A DNA stretch of 46,531 nucleotides. It comes from Salimicrobium halophilum. Its GTDB lineage: Bacteria; Bacillota; Bacilli; Bacillales; Halobacillaceae. The position numbers were made by a program, and so were the translations under genes. Every line of letters starts with the position of its first letter. The stretch's first letter is position 1. A model generated the notes under the pieces. That model did no database searches, was not told where the DNA came from, and saw only the letters and a program-made list of their open reading frames with translations. The stretch spans positions 1-46,531 of the forward strand of contig NZ_FNEV01000014.1 of assembly GCF_900100295.1 (NCBI RefSeq), in the 5' to 3' direction. Shown one piece after another: positions 8,335 through 15,260 of the stretch.

Positions 8335-9666
8335 ATGGCTCGTGAACAATGGGGAACGAAACTCGGGTTCATGCTTGCAGCGATGGGATCGGCTGTAGGC
8401 TTAGGAAATATATGGCGCTTTTCGTTTGTCGCCGGTAACAATGGAGGCGGAGCTTTTTTGCTCTTATACTTAGGTTGTGTTTTCCTGATCGGAATTCCGC
8501 TTCTTTTGACGGAAGTCAGTATCGGACGCAAAGCGAAAAGTGATGTCGTAGGGTCCTATCAGAAGCTCGCACCGAAAACGCCGTGGTTCTTCACCGGATT
8601 CTTCGGGATTTTCAGTGCCTTTTTGATTTTGAGTTTTTACGCGGTCGTCGCCGGATGGTCGCTGTATTATTTCTTTAATTATGTAACAGGAAATTTCTTC
8701 GAGGCTCCTGCCGAGGCCGGTTTCGGTGCAGTATTCGGAGGATTCATTTCCCAGGGATGGCAGCCGCTGTTCTGGACGGCGTTGTTCATGGCGATGGTGA
8801 TCTTCATCGTAGTGAGTGGGGTGAAGAAGGGAATTGAGACGGCGAATAAGATATTCATGCCGCTGCTGGCTCTTCTTCTTATCGTGCTTGCTGTTTTCAG
8901 TCTCTCTCTCGATGGAGCGATGGAAGGACTGGCGTTTTTGTTCCAGCCGGACTGGTCCGCGTTTTCCCAGCCGTCGATTTATGTTCAGGCGCTGGGGCAG
9001 GCCTTTTTCTCCCTTAGTCTGGGGATGGGGGCGTTGTTGACGTACGGAAGTTATCTTTCGGATGATAAAAAGTTGCCGGGAGCCGCTGTCGGTATCGGAC
9101 TGATGGACACATTCTTCGCTGTTATTTCCGGTCTCGTGATTTTCCCGGCGGTCTTTGCTTTCAGCATCGATCCTTCTTCGGGACCGCCTCTCGTATTCAT
9201 TACACTGCCGACGATATTTGAACAGATGCCGCTTGGAGGAATCGTAGGACTGATTTTCTTCTTCGCGCTATCGCTGGCTGCGTTGTCTTCGGCGATTTCG
9301 ATTCTCGAAGTACCGACAGCTTATTTCATGCGACTGTTCAGCTGGTCAAGGAAGAAATCCAGCATCATCGTAGGTTCCATCATGTTCTTCTTCGGAATCT
9401 TCGTTTCTCTCGGGTTCGGGATCTGGTCAGACGTAACGCCGATCGGAGAGAAGAATATTCTCGATTCGATGGACTACATCGCCTCGAATATCCTACTTCC
9501 GCTCGGGGGACTATCGATGGCATTGTTCGTAGGCTGGTATTTCAAGAAGGCCACTGCTTTGAAAGCTGTGGACCTGAAGGACGATCTGATGGGAAGCACC
9601 TGGTACGGGATTGTGAAATTCATCGTTCCGGTCGTGATCCTGATCATTTTCGTCAGCAGTTTGTAA
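8335..9666 (+). CDS. Sodium-dependent transporter, NSS/SNF family
   Basis: A 443-residue inner-membrane symporter of the LeuT/MhsT-like neurotransmitter:sodium symporter family, which takes up amino acids or related solutes with sodium. The N-terminal signature is clear: WGTKLGFMLAAMGSAVGLGN then IWRFSFVAGNNGGGAFLLLY, forming the unwound first helix with the Na+ site. About eleven hydrophobic segments follow. The start is ATG 8335 with GGAGGAGG (8321-8328); an upstream GTG at 8293 gives 14 unlikely residues. Substrate not predictable here, although in a halophile it could serve osmolyte or amino-acid uptake. Single gene with its own promoter and terminator. Confidence 0.93.
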   Translation: MAREQWGTKLGFMLAAMGSAVGLGNIWRFSFVAGNNGGGAFLLLYLGCVFLIGIPLLLTEVSIGRKAKSDVVGSYQKLAPKTPWFFTGFFGIFSAFLILSFYAVVAGWSLYYFFNYVTGNFFEAPAEAGFGAVFGGFISQGWQPLFWTALFMAMVIFIVVSGVKKGIETANKIFMPLLALLLIVLAVFSLSLDGAMEGLAFLFQPDWSAFSQPSIYVQALGQAFFSLSLGMGALLTYGSYLSDDKKLPGAAVGIGLMDTFFAVISGLVIFPAVFAFSIDPSSGPPLVFITLPTIFEQMPLGGIVGLIFFFALSLAALSSAISILEVPTAYFMRLFSWSRKKSSIIVGSIMFFFGIFVSLGFGIWSDVTPIGEKNILDSMDYIASNILLPLGGLSMALFVGWYFKKATALKAVDLKDDLMGSTWYGIVKFIVPVVILIIFVSSL

Positions 9667-9680
9667 TAGGTGAAAAAGAG

Positions 9681-9714
9681 ATGCCCTTTCTTCAATAGAG
9701 AGGGCATTTTTTTG
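9681..9714 (+). terminator. Rho-independent terminator after the NSS transporter
   Basis: ATGCCCTTTCT (9681-9691) pairs with AGAGAGGGCAT (9697-9707) with one G-T pair, followed by seven T. Confidence 0.88.
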
Positions 9715-9736
9715 ATGGGTGATTGTGTGTGATTCC

Positions 9737-9861
9737 ACTTTTCCAATCTAGTTGCGCCACCTAGCTCTTAGCGACATAAGTAAAAATCCCTTATAAAGAA
9801 AAAGAGCGTTTCTTTAGAGGGATTTTTACTTATGCGAGAAGAGCTGAACAAGGTGTCTTCA
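9737..9861. repeat. Palindromic intergenic element, copy 1
   Basis: Core stem CATAAGTAAAAATCCCT (9775-9791) pairs perfectly over 17 bp with 9818-9834; an inner TAAAGAAA/TTTCTTTA stem extends it. The flanks (GCGCCACCTAGCTCTTAGCGA at one side) match the TCGCTAAGGGCTAGGTGTCGCA flank of the copy at 23217. Outer limits are approximate. Confidence 0.75.
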
Positions 9862-9992
9862 CTTTCTCAGTCTAGCTACATCACCCAGAAACCCGAGCCA
9901 TAAGTAGACAGGATCAGAAAAAAGAAAGATCACTTTTGTCTGACCTGTCTACTTATGACTGAGGTTTCTAAACGGGGTGCTTCCGCTTTTCC
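9862..9992. repeat. Palindromic intergenic element, copy 2
   Basis: Core stem CATAAGTAGACAGG (9899-9912) pairs with CCTGTCTACTTATG (9944-9957). An inner TCAGA/TCTGA stem and outer AGAAACC / GGTTTCT arms extend the hairpin to nearly 90 bp. The end carries AAACGGGGTGCTTCCGCTTTT, the reverse complement of the AAAAGCGGA-type end seen in other copies. Confidence 0.8.
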
Positions 9993-10020
9993 AATATGAT
10001 AAAATGTCGTAGGAAAGGGC

Positions 10021-10338
10021 GTGTCACAAGTGACGATTTCAAATCAGCAAATGCTTGAACGTATGAATAAAGAAGTGCAGGAAGCGATGGCGAAGCACGG
10101 GGACACTTCGCGGATGAGGGAGCATGTCCGTGCGGTGAAAATGTTGTGCGATCTGCTTTTGGAAGAGGAAGAAAGCACTTCTTCTGAAAAAGGGACATCC
10201 ATCACGAGCGGGAGCAACACGGAACCGACAGCTGCCGAAATCCGGAAAATGATGGGCGGAGACCCTCCGTCATCGAAAAAGAAAAAAGAAGACCCGGACG
10301 ATGACGACGCTAACGGATCTTCTCTATTAGACTTTTAA
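10021..10338 (+). CDS. YwdI-like small protein (DUF5327)
   Basis: A 105-residue cytoplasmic protein of unknown function. The N-terminal half (ISNQQMLERMNKEVQEAMAK) is helical and matches what I recall of the YwdI/DUF5327 family; the C-terminal half is low complexity with a Lys patch followed by an Asp run (KKKKEDPDDDDANG). In B. subtilis ywdI lies near ywdK, as here (63 bp to ywdK). Start: GTG at 10021 or GTG at 10030 (giving MTISNQQML, the usual opening of the family); AGGAAAGGG at 10011-10019 fits either. The tail is probably disordered. Confidence 0.7.
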   Translation: MSQVTISNQQMLERMNKEVQEAMAKHGDTSRMREHVRAVKMLCDLLLEEEESTSSEKGTSITSGSNTEPTAAEIRKMMGGDPPSSKKKKEDPDDDDANGSSLLDF

Positions 10339-10369
10339 CAAGAACTGTTGCATACGTGCAATTGAAGCT

Positions 10370-10386
10370 CTCGGCGTGAAGCCGAG
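10370..10386. repeat. Small hairpin before ywdK
   Basis: CTCGGC (10370-10375) pairs with GCCGAG (10381-10386); a second small inverted repeat TTGCA-TACG-TGCAA lies at 10348-10361. Both sit just upstream of the ywdK ribosome binding site, with no U-run, so they are not a terminator; they might affect ywdK translation. Confidence 0.35.
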
Positions 10387-10401
10387 TTAGGGGGATAGGA
10401 C

Positions 10402-10770
10402 ATGAAACTGTTTTTATTACTAGGAGCAATCAACGGCTTTCTGGCTGTGGCGCTAGGAGCGTTCGGGGCACATGGCCTCGAAGGGAAACTATCAGAGAAG
10501 AGTCTCGGCCAATGGGAGAAAGCGGTGAACTATCAGATGTTCCACACGATGGCCCTGTTCATCACCGCGCTACTTCTCGGTAAAGAAGCGAGTGGCATGC
10601 TTACGGGTGCCGGCTGGCTGTTTTTCGCAGGCATCCTTCTGTTCTCCGGAAGCCTGTATGCCTATGCGCTGACCGGCGTGAAGACATTGGCGATGATTAC
10701 ACCGTTCGGTGGTGTCGCTTTTCTCATCGGCTGGGTACTTCTCGGTTACGCAGCTATAAAAGTATTGTAA
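10402..10770 (+). CDS. YwdK, DUF423 family membrane protein
   Basis: A 122-residue polytopic membrane protein of unknown function. Four hydrophobic helices fill it: about 2-22, 48-60, 68-90 and 97-120. The opening LGAINGFLAVALGAFGAHGL and the block WEKAVNYQMFHTMALF are signatures of the DUF423 family. The start is ATG with AGGGGGATAGGAC upstream. It follows ywdI in the same direction, as in B. subtilis. Its 3' end overlaps the convergent small membrane gene (10754-11014) by 17 bp, so the two transcripts must overlap tail to tail unless they end inside coding sequence. Confidence 0.9.
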   Translation: MKLFLLLGAINGFLAVALGAFGAHGLEGKLSEKSLGQWEKAVNYQMFHTMALFITALLLGKEASGMLTGAGWLFFAGILLFSGSLYAYALTGVKTLAMITPFGGVAFLIGWVLLGYAAIKVL

Positions 10771-11014
10771 GAAACCAAAGGGTCGTAAAAAGAAACAGCA
10801 GGAACGCCTGGAGCAGCTGACGGATACTTCCGTTCAGCTGTTTTTTTTGATAGAGGAACAGACCGTCGAGCCCGATGCTCACACTGACGGTATAGAAAAG
10901 CAGGGCGTACAACCACAGGGTTCTCCAGTTGAAGATGACAAGAATGCTTCCAGCCCCGATGAATAGAAGGAGGAAGCCCTGCCATTCTTCCAATTTCGAG
11001 TGGATCGGTTTCAC
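10754..11014 (-). CDS. Small membrane protein, third gene of the cwlJ-gerQ operon
   Basis: An 86-residue protein with three hydrophobic stretches (about 13-28, 33-54, 67-84) and a short charged N-terminus; I do not recognise its family. It is likely a real gene: its ATG overlaps the gerQ stop (ATGA at 11014-11011), a perfect GAGGTGA lies six bases upstream, and the fixed overlap implies translational coupling to gerQ. This context suggests a sporulation or germination role, expressed in the mother cell with cwlJ and gerQ. It overlaps the convergent ywdK end by 17 bp. Function unknown. Confidence 0.7.
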   Translation of the reverse strand: MKPIHSKLEEWQGFLLLFIGAGSILVIFNWRTLWLYALLFYTVSVSIGLDGLFLYQKKQLNGSIRQLLQAFLLFLFTTLWFLTILL

Positions 11015-11376
11015 CTCGGGGTATTATTGTATGGATAGCTGTAATTGATTTCTTCATCGAATGTGATGTAGTCGAGGTAGATCATGAGAAGAAGGTATCG
11101 TTTCTCTGTCTGAGGATCGCTCAGAATCAGGTGGTCTCTTCCTGCTGCTTCGACGCGCCCTTTGAAAATTTTCGAGTTCCATTTCTCGCTTTCTCCGAAC
11201 GTCATGTACACGGTCGCTATTTTACCCAGGTTCATGCGAAGAATGTTCTCGATATACGACTCTTCTTCTCGAGGGGGCTGACCTTGAGGCATTTGCCCCA
11301 TGCTCATACCCATGCTCTGCTGGGAAGGGTAGCCTCCCGGATAGTTCGGATACCCCCCATAATACATCGGATCCAT
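11011..11376 (-). CDS. Spore coat protein GerQ
   Basis: GerQ (121 residues) is an inner-coat spore protein needed to place and protect the cortex hydrolase CwlJ during germination. The C-terminal domain is typical: SYIENILRMNLGKIATVYMT, then FKGRVEAAGRDHLILSDP and YLLLMIYLDYITFDEE. The N-terminus (1-34) is rich in Gly, Tyr, Pro, Met and Gln. In B. subtilis GerQ is cross-linked by transglutaminase Tgl through Lys residues near the N-terminus; here no Lys occurs before residue 52, though several Gln do. The start is well fixed by AAGGAGG. It lies 18 bp after cwlJ and overlaps the next gene by 4 bp. Confidence 0.92.
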   Translation of the reverse strand: MDPMYYGGYPNYPGGYPSQQSMGMSMGQMPQGQPPREEESYIENILRMNLGKIATVYMTFGESEKWNSKIFKGRVEAAGRDHLILSDPQTEKRYLLLMIYLDYITFDEEINYSYPYNNTPR

Positions 11377-11394
11377 GTTTCGTCCTCCTTATCG

Positions 11395-11817
11395 TCAAAA
11401 TACCCGCGGGCACTCGGCCGCGGTCGGTGCGAAAAAGCAGTGGGACTTGAAGCGCCCGGTGTTCCATTGCCCGAACCATTGGGCAGGACAACTTCCTGAC
11501 GGCATGAAGAACCAGAGAGAATTGGTCGCCGGGTGGTATCTTCCGCCTCGGAGTACTTGACGGGCGAGGTCGATATCCTGCTGGCGGGCCCGCTGATAAA
11601 AGTATCCCTTCTGCGTCGCTTCAAACCCGCCCGGACTCTGATAGACCATGTTCCGTATCGAACGGATTCCGCCAAAGTCCGTGCAGTCCGCCCGTACCCG
11701 GTTGACGCCGGTATTACCGACCATCAGCATCCCGAGCTTCCCGTCGCCTTCCGCTTCTGCCCGCATCAGTCTTGCCAGCAACTTCACGTCAGCTTCGTTG
11801 TAAGGGACAACCGCCAT
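11395..11817 (-). CDS. Cell-wall hydrolase CwlJ (spore cortex lysis)
   Basis: CwlJ (140 residues) is a SleB/CwlJ-type hydrolase that degrades the spore cortex during germination, especially in response to calcium dipicolinate. The family domain covers the whole protein: LLARLMRAEAEGDGKLGMLM with the catalytic-type Glu, then VGNTGVNRVRADC and SLWFFMPSGSCPAQWFGQWNTGRFKSHCFF. No signal peptide, as usual for CwlJ. The start has GGGAGGTGA five bases upstream. It heads a three-gene operon with gerQ; this cwlJ-gerQ pairing is known in other Bacillaceae. A sigma-E-like promoter is seen at 11841-11869, matching mother-cell expression. Confidence 0.93.
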   Translation of the reverse strand: MAVVPYNEADVKLLARLMRAEAEGDGKLGMLMVGNTGVNRVRADCTDFGGIRSIRNMVYQSPGGFEATQKGYFYQRARQQDIDLARQVLRGGRYHPATNSLWFFMPSGSCPAQWFGQWNTGRFKSHCFFAPTAAECPRVF

Positions 11818-11840
11818 CCGGTCACCTCCCTTTCTCTTGT

Positions 11841-11869
11841 ATGTATATGACCCTGCTTGGGAGATATGA
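11841..11869 (-). promoter_or_regulatory. Candidate sigma-E promoter of cwlJ-gerQ
   Basis: Minus strand: -35-like TCATATC (11863-11869), 13-base spacer, -10-like CATATACAT (11841-11849). This resembles the sigma-E pattern (TCATATT, CATACAAT). An overlapping CATACAAG nearby is an alternative -10. Expected from the known sigma-E control of cwlJ and gerQ. Confidence 0.4.
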
Positions 11870-12010
11870 AAAGAAAAGCGGTAGATTCCCGCTTAGAAAC
11901 TCTGTCATAAGCAGGCCGGTCAGACGAAAGGCGCTTTTCCTTTCTCAGAAACCGGCCTGCTTATGTCGCTGGGGGCTAGGTGTCGCAACTGGACAAAGAA
12001 AAGCGGAGAA
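11870..12010. repeat. Palindromic intergenic element, copy 3
   Basis: Stem CATAAGCAGGCCGGT (11906-11920) pairs perfectly over 15 bp with ACCGGCCTGCTTATG (11951-11965). A small hairpin AAGCGG...CCGCTT precedes it (about 11876-11894). The far flank reads GGGCTAGGTGTCGCAACTGG then AAAGAAAAGCGGAGAAACC, directly followed by the TTATCTCA array. Confidence 0.8.
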
Positions 12011-12022
12011 ACCCTGGCTGGG

Positions 12023-12133
12023 TTATCTCAATTTTTTTGGATTTATCTCAAATTTCTTGTCCGTTATCTCAAAAAAATTCTTTTTATCTCAACTTCTTCA
12101 TCGTTTGTCTCAAAAAGTGAAGGATTTATCTCA
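12023..12133 (+). repeat. Periodic TTATCTCA array A (six units, 20-21 bp period)
   Basis: Units start at 12023, 12043, 12064, 12084, 12105 (TTGTCTCA) and 12126; spacings 20, 21, 20, 21, 21. Only the 8-mer and a following A/T-rich tract are conserved; the other bases differ. It lies between the hemQ terminator (12164-12197) and cwlJ and abuts element copy 3. Confidence 0.85.
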
Positions 12134-12163
12134 AATAACGATGAGTCATCCTACTATGAGCAC

Positions 12164-12197
12164 AAAAAAACTGAACAACCGCGTAGCGATTGTTCAG
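12164..12197 (-). terminator. Rho-independent terminator of hemQ
   Basis: On the minus strand CTGAACAA (12197-12190) pairs with TTGTTCAG (12178-12171), followed by seven U (12170-12164). Confidence 0.9.
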
Positions 12198-12208
12198 GCT
12201 TCATTCAT

Positions 12209-12949
12209 TTATACAGCGAAGAACGACTCCGCTCTTTCTTTTGTCAGAAGGTTTCCTATATAGAAGGAACCGAAATCCCCGTAACGGGAAGTCACTTCGT
12301 CAAAACGCATCTCGTATACGAGCTTCTTGAACTGAAGCACGTCGTGGGCGAATAGCGTAACGCCCCACTCCCAGTCATCGAAACCTATGGAGCCGCTGAT
12401 GAACTGGCGGATTTTCCCGGCGTACTGTCGTCCGGTCATGCCGTGTTCATACATAAGCTTGGCGCGTTCGTCTTTTTCGAGCACGTACCAGTTGTCATTT
12501 CCTTCACGTCGTTTATCCATAGGGTAGAAGCAGATGTGTTCCCATTTCGGGAGTTTCGGCTTCAGGCGGCCTTCGATTTCCGGGTCTTCCGGATTCTGGT
12601 CGCCACCCATGTAGTTCGAGAGCTCAATGACGGAAACGTAGGAATACGACGGCGTCATGAATTCTGCGAGCTTCGATTTATTGAAAGCTGTCTCGATGTC
12701 ATTCAGTTCTTCCATCGTCGGACGGAGAACCATCATCATCAGATCGGCCTTCTGACCGACGATCGTATAAACCGCATGGCTTCCTTCGCGGTTTTCTTCT
12801 TTCGTTTCCCATTCCTCTATAAGTGCCTGGAATTCGCTGATGGCCTGATCCCGCTCTTCGGCACTGGCATATTTCCAAGCTGTCCAGTCCATCGTACGGA
12901 AATCATGCAGGGCGTACCAGCCATCCATTGTCACTACCGGTTCTGGCAT
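12209..12949 (-). CDS. Coproheme decarboxylase HemQ (chlorite dismutase family)
   Basis: HemQ (246 residues) turns iron-coproporphyrin III into heme b with peroxide, the last step of the coproporphyrin-dependent heme pathway of Gram-positive bacteria. Typical blocks: [15 protein letters not shown] at the N-terminus, Tyr142 in [10 protein letters not shown] (matching the catalytic Tyr) and His169 in [10 protein letters not shown] (matching the proximal heme ligand), then [13 protein letters not shown]. The start is ATG 12949 with AAGGAG upstream; a longer frame to 13006 adds 19 unlikely residues. It is divergent from pta exactly as ywfI and pta are in B. subtilis. Length is normal for the family. 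Confidence 0.95.
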   Translation of the reverse strand: MPEPVVTMDGWYALHDFRTMDWTAWKYASAEERDQAISEFQALIEEWETKEENREGSHAVYTIVGQKADLMMMVLRPTMEELNDIETAFNKSKLAEFMTPSYSYVSVIELSNYMGGDQNPEDPEIEGRLKPKLPKWEHICFYPMDKRREGNDNWYVLEKDERAKLMYEHGMTGRQYAGKIRQFISGSIGFDDWEWGVTLFAHDVLQFKKLVYEMRFDEVTSRYGDFGSFYIGNLLTKERAESFFAV

Positions 12950-13195
12950 AGTCGAATCGCTCCTTTTAAAAAGATAATCCTTTAATCCTTCTCCAATATA
13001 ACACACCTGTTCCTGTGAGGCATGTGAAGACCTTTTCTGTAAAGAAGTTTTCCGTTTTCTGTCACATATATGAAGCAGTAGTAGGGAATAAGAAAATTGG
13101 AACCGTTTGCTTTGAAAAAGTCACAGTGAATCGCTTTTCTTTTTGGATTGCAGGTTTTATCATATGGTACAGAGTTCAAAACAGGAGGGGTACAC

Positions 13196-14170
13196 ATGAG
13201 TAATCTTTTTGATACATTGAAAGGGAAAATCGAAGGTCAGGGAAAGCGTATCGTTTTCCCGGAAGCGATGGATGAGCGGATTTTGGCAGCTGCGAGTAAA
13301 CTTGGAGCGGAAGGTTATGTAGAACCTGTACTAGTCGGAAATAAAGAAGAAGTGACACAGAAAGCAGAAGAGTATGGAGTCGACGTCAGCAACACGACTA
13401 TCGTAGATCCTGACAATTACGAGAAATTCGATGCGATGGTAGAAAGCTTCGTAGAGCGCCGTAAAGGAAAAGCGACCGACGAACAGGCGAGAGACATCCT
13501 GAAAAACGGCAACTACTTCGGTACGATGCTCGTTTATATGAACGAAGCGGATGGTCTTGTGAGCGGCGCGGTCCACTCTACAGCGGACACGGTACGTCCG
13601 GCGCTTCAGATCATCAAGACGAAGGAAGGCATCAAGAAGACATCTGGCGTATTCATTATGGTACGCGATGAAGAGAAATATGTTTTCGCCGACTGCGCCA
13701 TCAACATTTCCCCGGACAGCCAGGATCTCGCGGAAATCGCAATGGCAAGTGCGGATACGGCGAAGCTTTTCGATGTGGATCCACGTGTCGCTATGTTGAG
13801 CTTCTCCACAAAAGGTTCTGCGAAATCTCCGGAAACGGAAAAAGTGGAAGAAGCACTTAGCATCGTGAAAGAACAGAGAAGCGACCTTCTTATCGACGGT
13901 GAATTCCAATTCGATGCAGCATTCGTTCCATCTGTAGCCGAGAAGAAAGCACCGGAATCCCCGCTGGAAGGCCAGGCGAATACGTTCATCTTCCCGAGTC
14001 TTGAAGCAGGGAACATCGGGTACAAGATTGCCCAGCGTCTCGGTAACTTCGACGCGGTTGGACCGGTTCTTCAAGGATTGAACCAGCCGGTGAACGATTT
14101 GTCCCGTGGTTGTAATGCAGACGATGTATATAAGCTTGCTATTATTACGGCAGCGCAGTCTGCTGAATAA
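13196..14170 (+). CDS. Phosphate acetyltransferase Pta
   Basis: Pta (324 residues) interconverts acetyl-CoA and acetyl phosphate, the first step of overflow acetate production. The protein opens MSNLFDTLKGKIEGQGKR and shows the PTA_PTB signatures VFPEAMDERIL, DGLVSGAVHSTADTVRPALQ and LEGQANTFIFPSLEAGNIGYK. Start: ATG 13196 after GGAGGGG; a longer frame from 13148 is unlikely. Divergent from hemQ, convergent with lipL, the same order as B. subtilis ywfI-pta-lipL. I looked for a cre site, known for B. subtilis pta, and found no good match in this leader. Closed by the terminator at 14185. Confidence 0.95.
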   Translation: MSNLFDTLKGKIEGQGKRIVFPEAMDERILAAASKLGAEGYVEPVLVGNKEEVTQKAEEYGVDVSNTTIVDPDNYEKFDAMVESFVERRKGKATDEQARDILKNGNYFGTMLVYMNEADGLVSGAVHSTADTVRPALQIIKTKEGIKKTSGVFIMVRDEEKYVFADCAINISPDSQDLAEIAMASADTAKLFDVDPRVAMLSFSTKGSAKSPETEKVEEALSIVKEQRSDLLIDGEFQFDAAFVPSVAEKKAPESPLEGQANTFIFPSLEAGNIGYKIAQRLGNFDAVGPVLQGLNQPVNDLSRGCNADDVYKLAIITAAQSAE

Positions 14171-14184
14171 TATTGAATAATAGA

Positions 14185-14230
14185 AGAGCGTGATGTCAGC
14201 ACCTGATAGGCTGGTATCACGCTCTTTTTG
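14185..14230 (+). terminator. Rho-independent terminator of pta
   Basis: AGAGCGTGAT (14185-14194) pairs with ATCACGCTCT (14216-14225), extended by an inner GTCAGC/GCTGG pairing, then TTTTTG. It sits between the convergent pta and lipL genes. Confidence 0.88.
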
Positions 14231-14272
14231 TGTTTTTACGATAGATGCTTCTGAGCGGGGACTTTGCTTTAA

Positions 14273-15094
14273 TTATTCTTCCAAAAACTTTTTGTTACGA
14301 TCCACCATCTGCTTCGTGCGTTTGTCGAGCCACTGTTCCTCTTTTTCCGTGAGGGGGTAAGAGACGATTTCCTCGCTGTAGTCGCGTAGTTTGTCGGTAA
14401 TACGGGTGATGATCGTTTCCATCGTCATCTGTTCGTCGAGCAGTTCATTCAAAGAAGCCATGACTTCCGGGTCGATATCCGGGTAGGTGAACTTCGTCTC
14501 TTCCTCTTTTTTCGCTATGTCATAAAAGGAACGGATCAGCTCTGCCCGTTCTTTTCCACTTCCGGTTACATCTAGGTAGATCTGCACAGCAAACCCGCCT
14601 TTGACGCGGCGCTGGGAGATTCCGGCGAATTTCTTTCCGTTGATACTTAAATCATAGTCTCCCGGGCAATAGGAGCGTGTAATTTCATACACGTCGATGT
14701 CGGTATCAATCAACGAGCGGATGAAATCGACCATCACGTCATATCCACCGTGGATGTTCACATCTTTCGTTTCTTTATAGATGAGCGACAGGTTGAGGAC
14801 CCCTTCATCAAGGGCGACAGCAAGGCCCCCGGAATTACGCACGACAGCATCATACCCCTGACTGTGCAGGTAGTCGATGCCTTCCTGGATATAGGGGAGG
14901 CGGGCATCCGGAATTCCGAGCACAACGGTTTTCGGATGAACCCATAGTCTGGCGACAGCAGGGCTTTCTCCTTCTCCGACAGAGGTGGCGAGCGTGTCGT
15001 CATAGGCGAAAGAGGGCAGGGCGGATGTATGGACATCAGGATCGCTGTGGTCGACGATTCGATAGGTTGGCTGATATAAAATAGATGGTGTCAT
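14273..15094 (-). CDS. Octanoyl-[GcvH]:protein N-octanoyltransferase LipL
   Basis: LipL (273 residues) moves octanoyl groups from GcvH to the E2 subunits of 2-oxoacid dehydrogenases by amidotransfer, an essential step of lipoate synthesis in Bacilli. It belongs to the biotin/lipoate ligase fold: RNSGGLAVALDEGVLNLSL (87-105) is the RRxSGGG-like loop, Cys143 in SYCPGDYDLS is the likely acyl-Cys, and NGKKFAGISQRR carries the conserved Lys. Start: ATG 15094 with AAGGAG eight bases upstream; the open frame continues to 15241 without a good start. The B. subtilis orthologue ywfL also follows pta. Confidence 0.9.
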   Translation of the reverse strand: MTPSILYQPTYRIVDHSDPDVHTSALPSFAYDDTLATSVGEGESPAVARLWVHPKTVVLGIPDARLPYIQEGIDYLHSQGYDAVVRNSGGLAVALDEGVLNLSLIYKETKDVNIHGGYDVMVDFIRSLIDTDIDVYEITRSYCPGDYDLSINGKKFAGISQRRVKGGFAVQIYLDVTGSGKERAELIRSFYDIAKKEEETKFTYPDIDPEVMASLNELLDEQMTMETIITRITDKLRDYSEEIVSYPLTEKEEQWLDKRTKQMVDRNKKFLEE

Positions 15095-15127
15095 GAAACG
15101 TTCTCCTTCTTCGTTCAGTCTGGCCTT

Positions 15128-15136
15128 ATTATAGCA
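15128..15136 (-). promoter_or_regulatory. Extended -10 element of the lipL promoter
   Basis: Minus strand TGCTATAAT gives TGn plus a consensus TATAAT (15133-15128) about 35 bp upstream of the lipL start. A good -35 was not found. Confidence 0.4.
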
Positions 15137-15260
15137 AAAAATTTTTTGTTTCGGGGAGGATGGGGAAGACAAGCGGAGTCTGCTGTTTCTTGCGGTTGTC
15201 AAGACGTTTTTTTCCAGACGAGAAGGGGATATACTGAACAAAAAGGAATGGAGCAGAACA

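Noticed and set aside
12023-12133. CRISPR array
   Set aside because: The repeated unit is only 8-9 bases with 12-base variable parts and six copies; there are no 23-36 base repeats and no cas genes near any of the four arrays.
13007-13195. cre site in the pta leader
   Set aside because: Expected from B. subtilis, but no 14-mer close to TGWNANCGNTNWCA was found.
13331-14074. 247-codon frame antisense to pta
   Set aside because: Shadow of the pta coding strand; no start signals and no recognisable domain.
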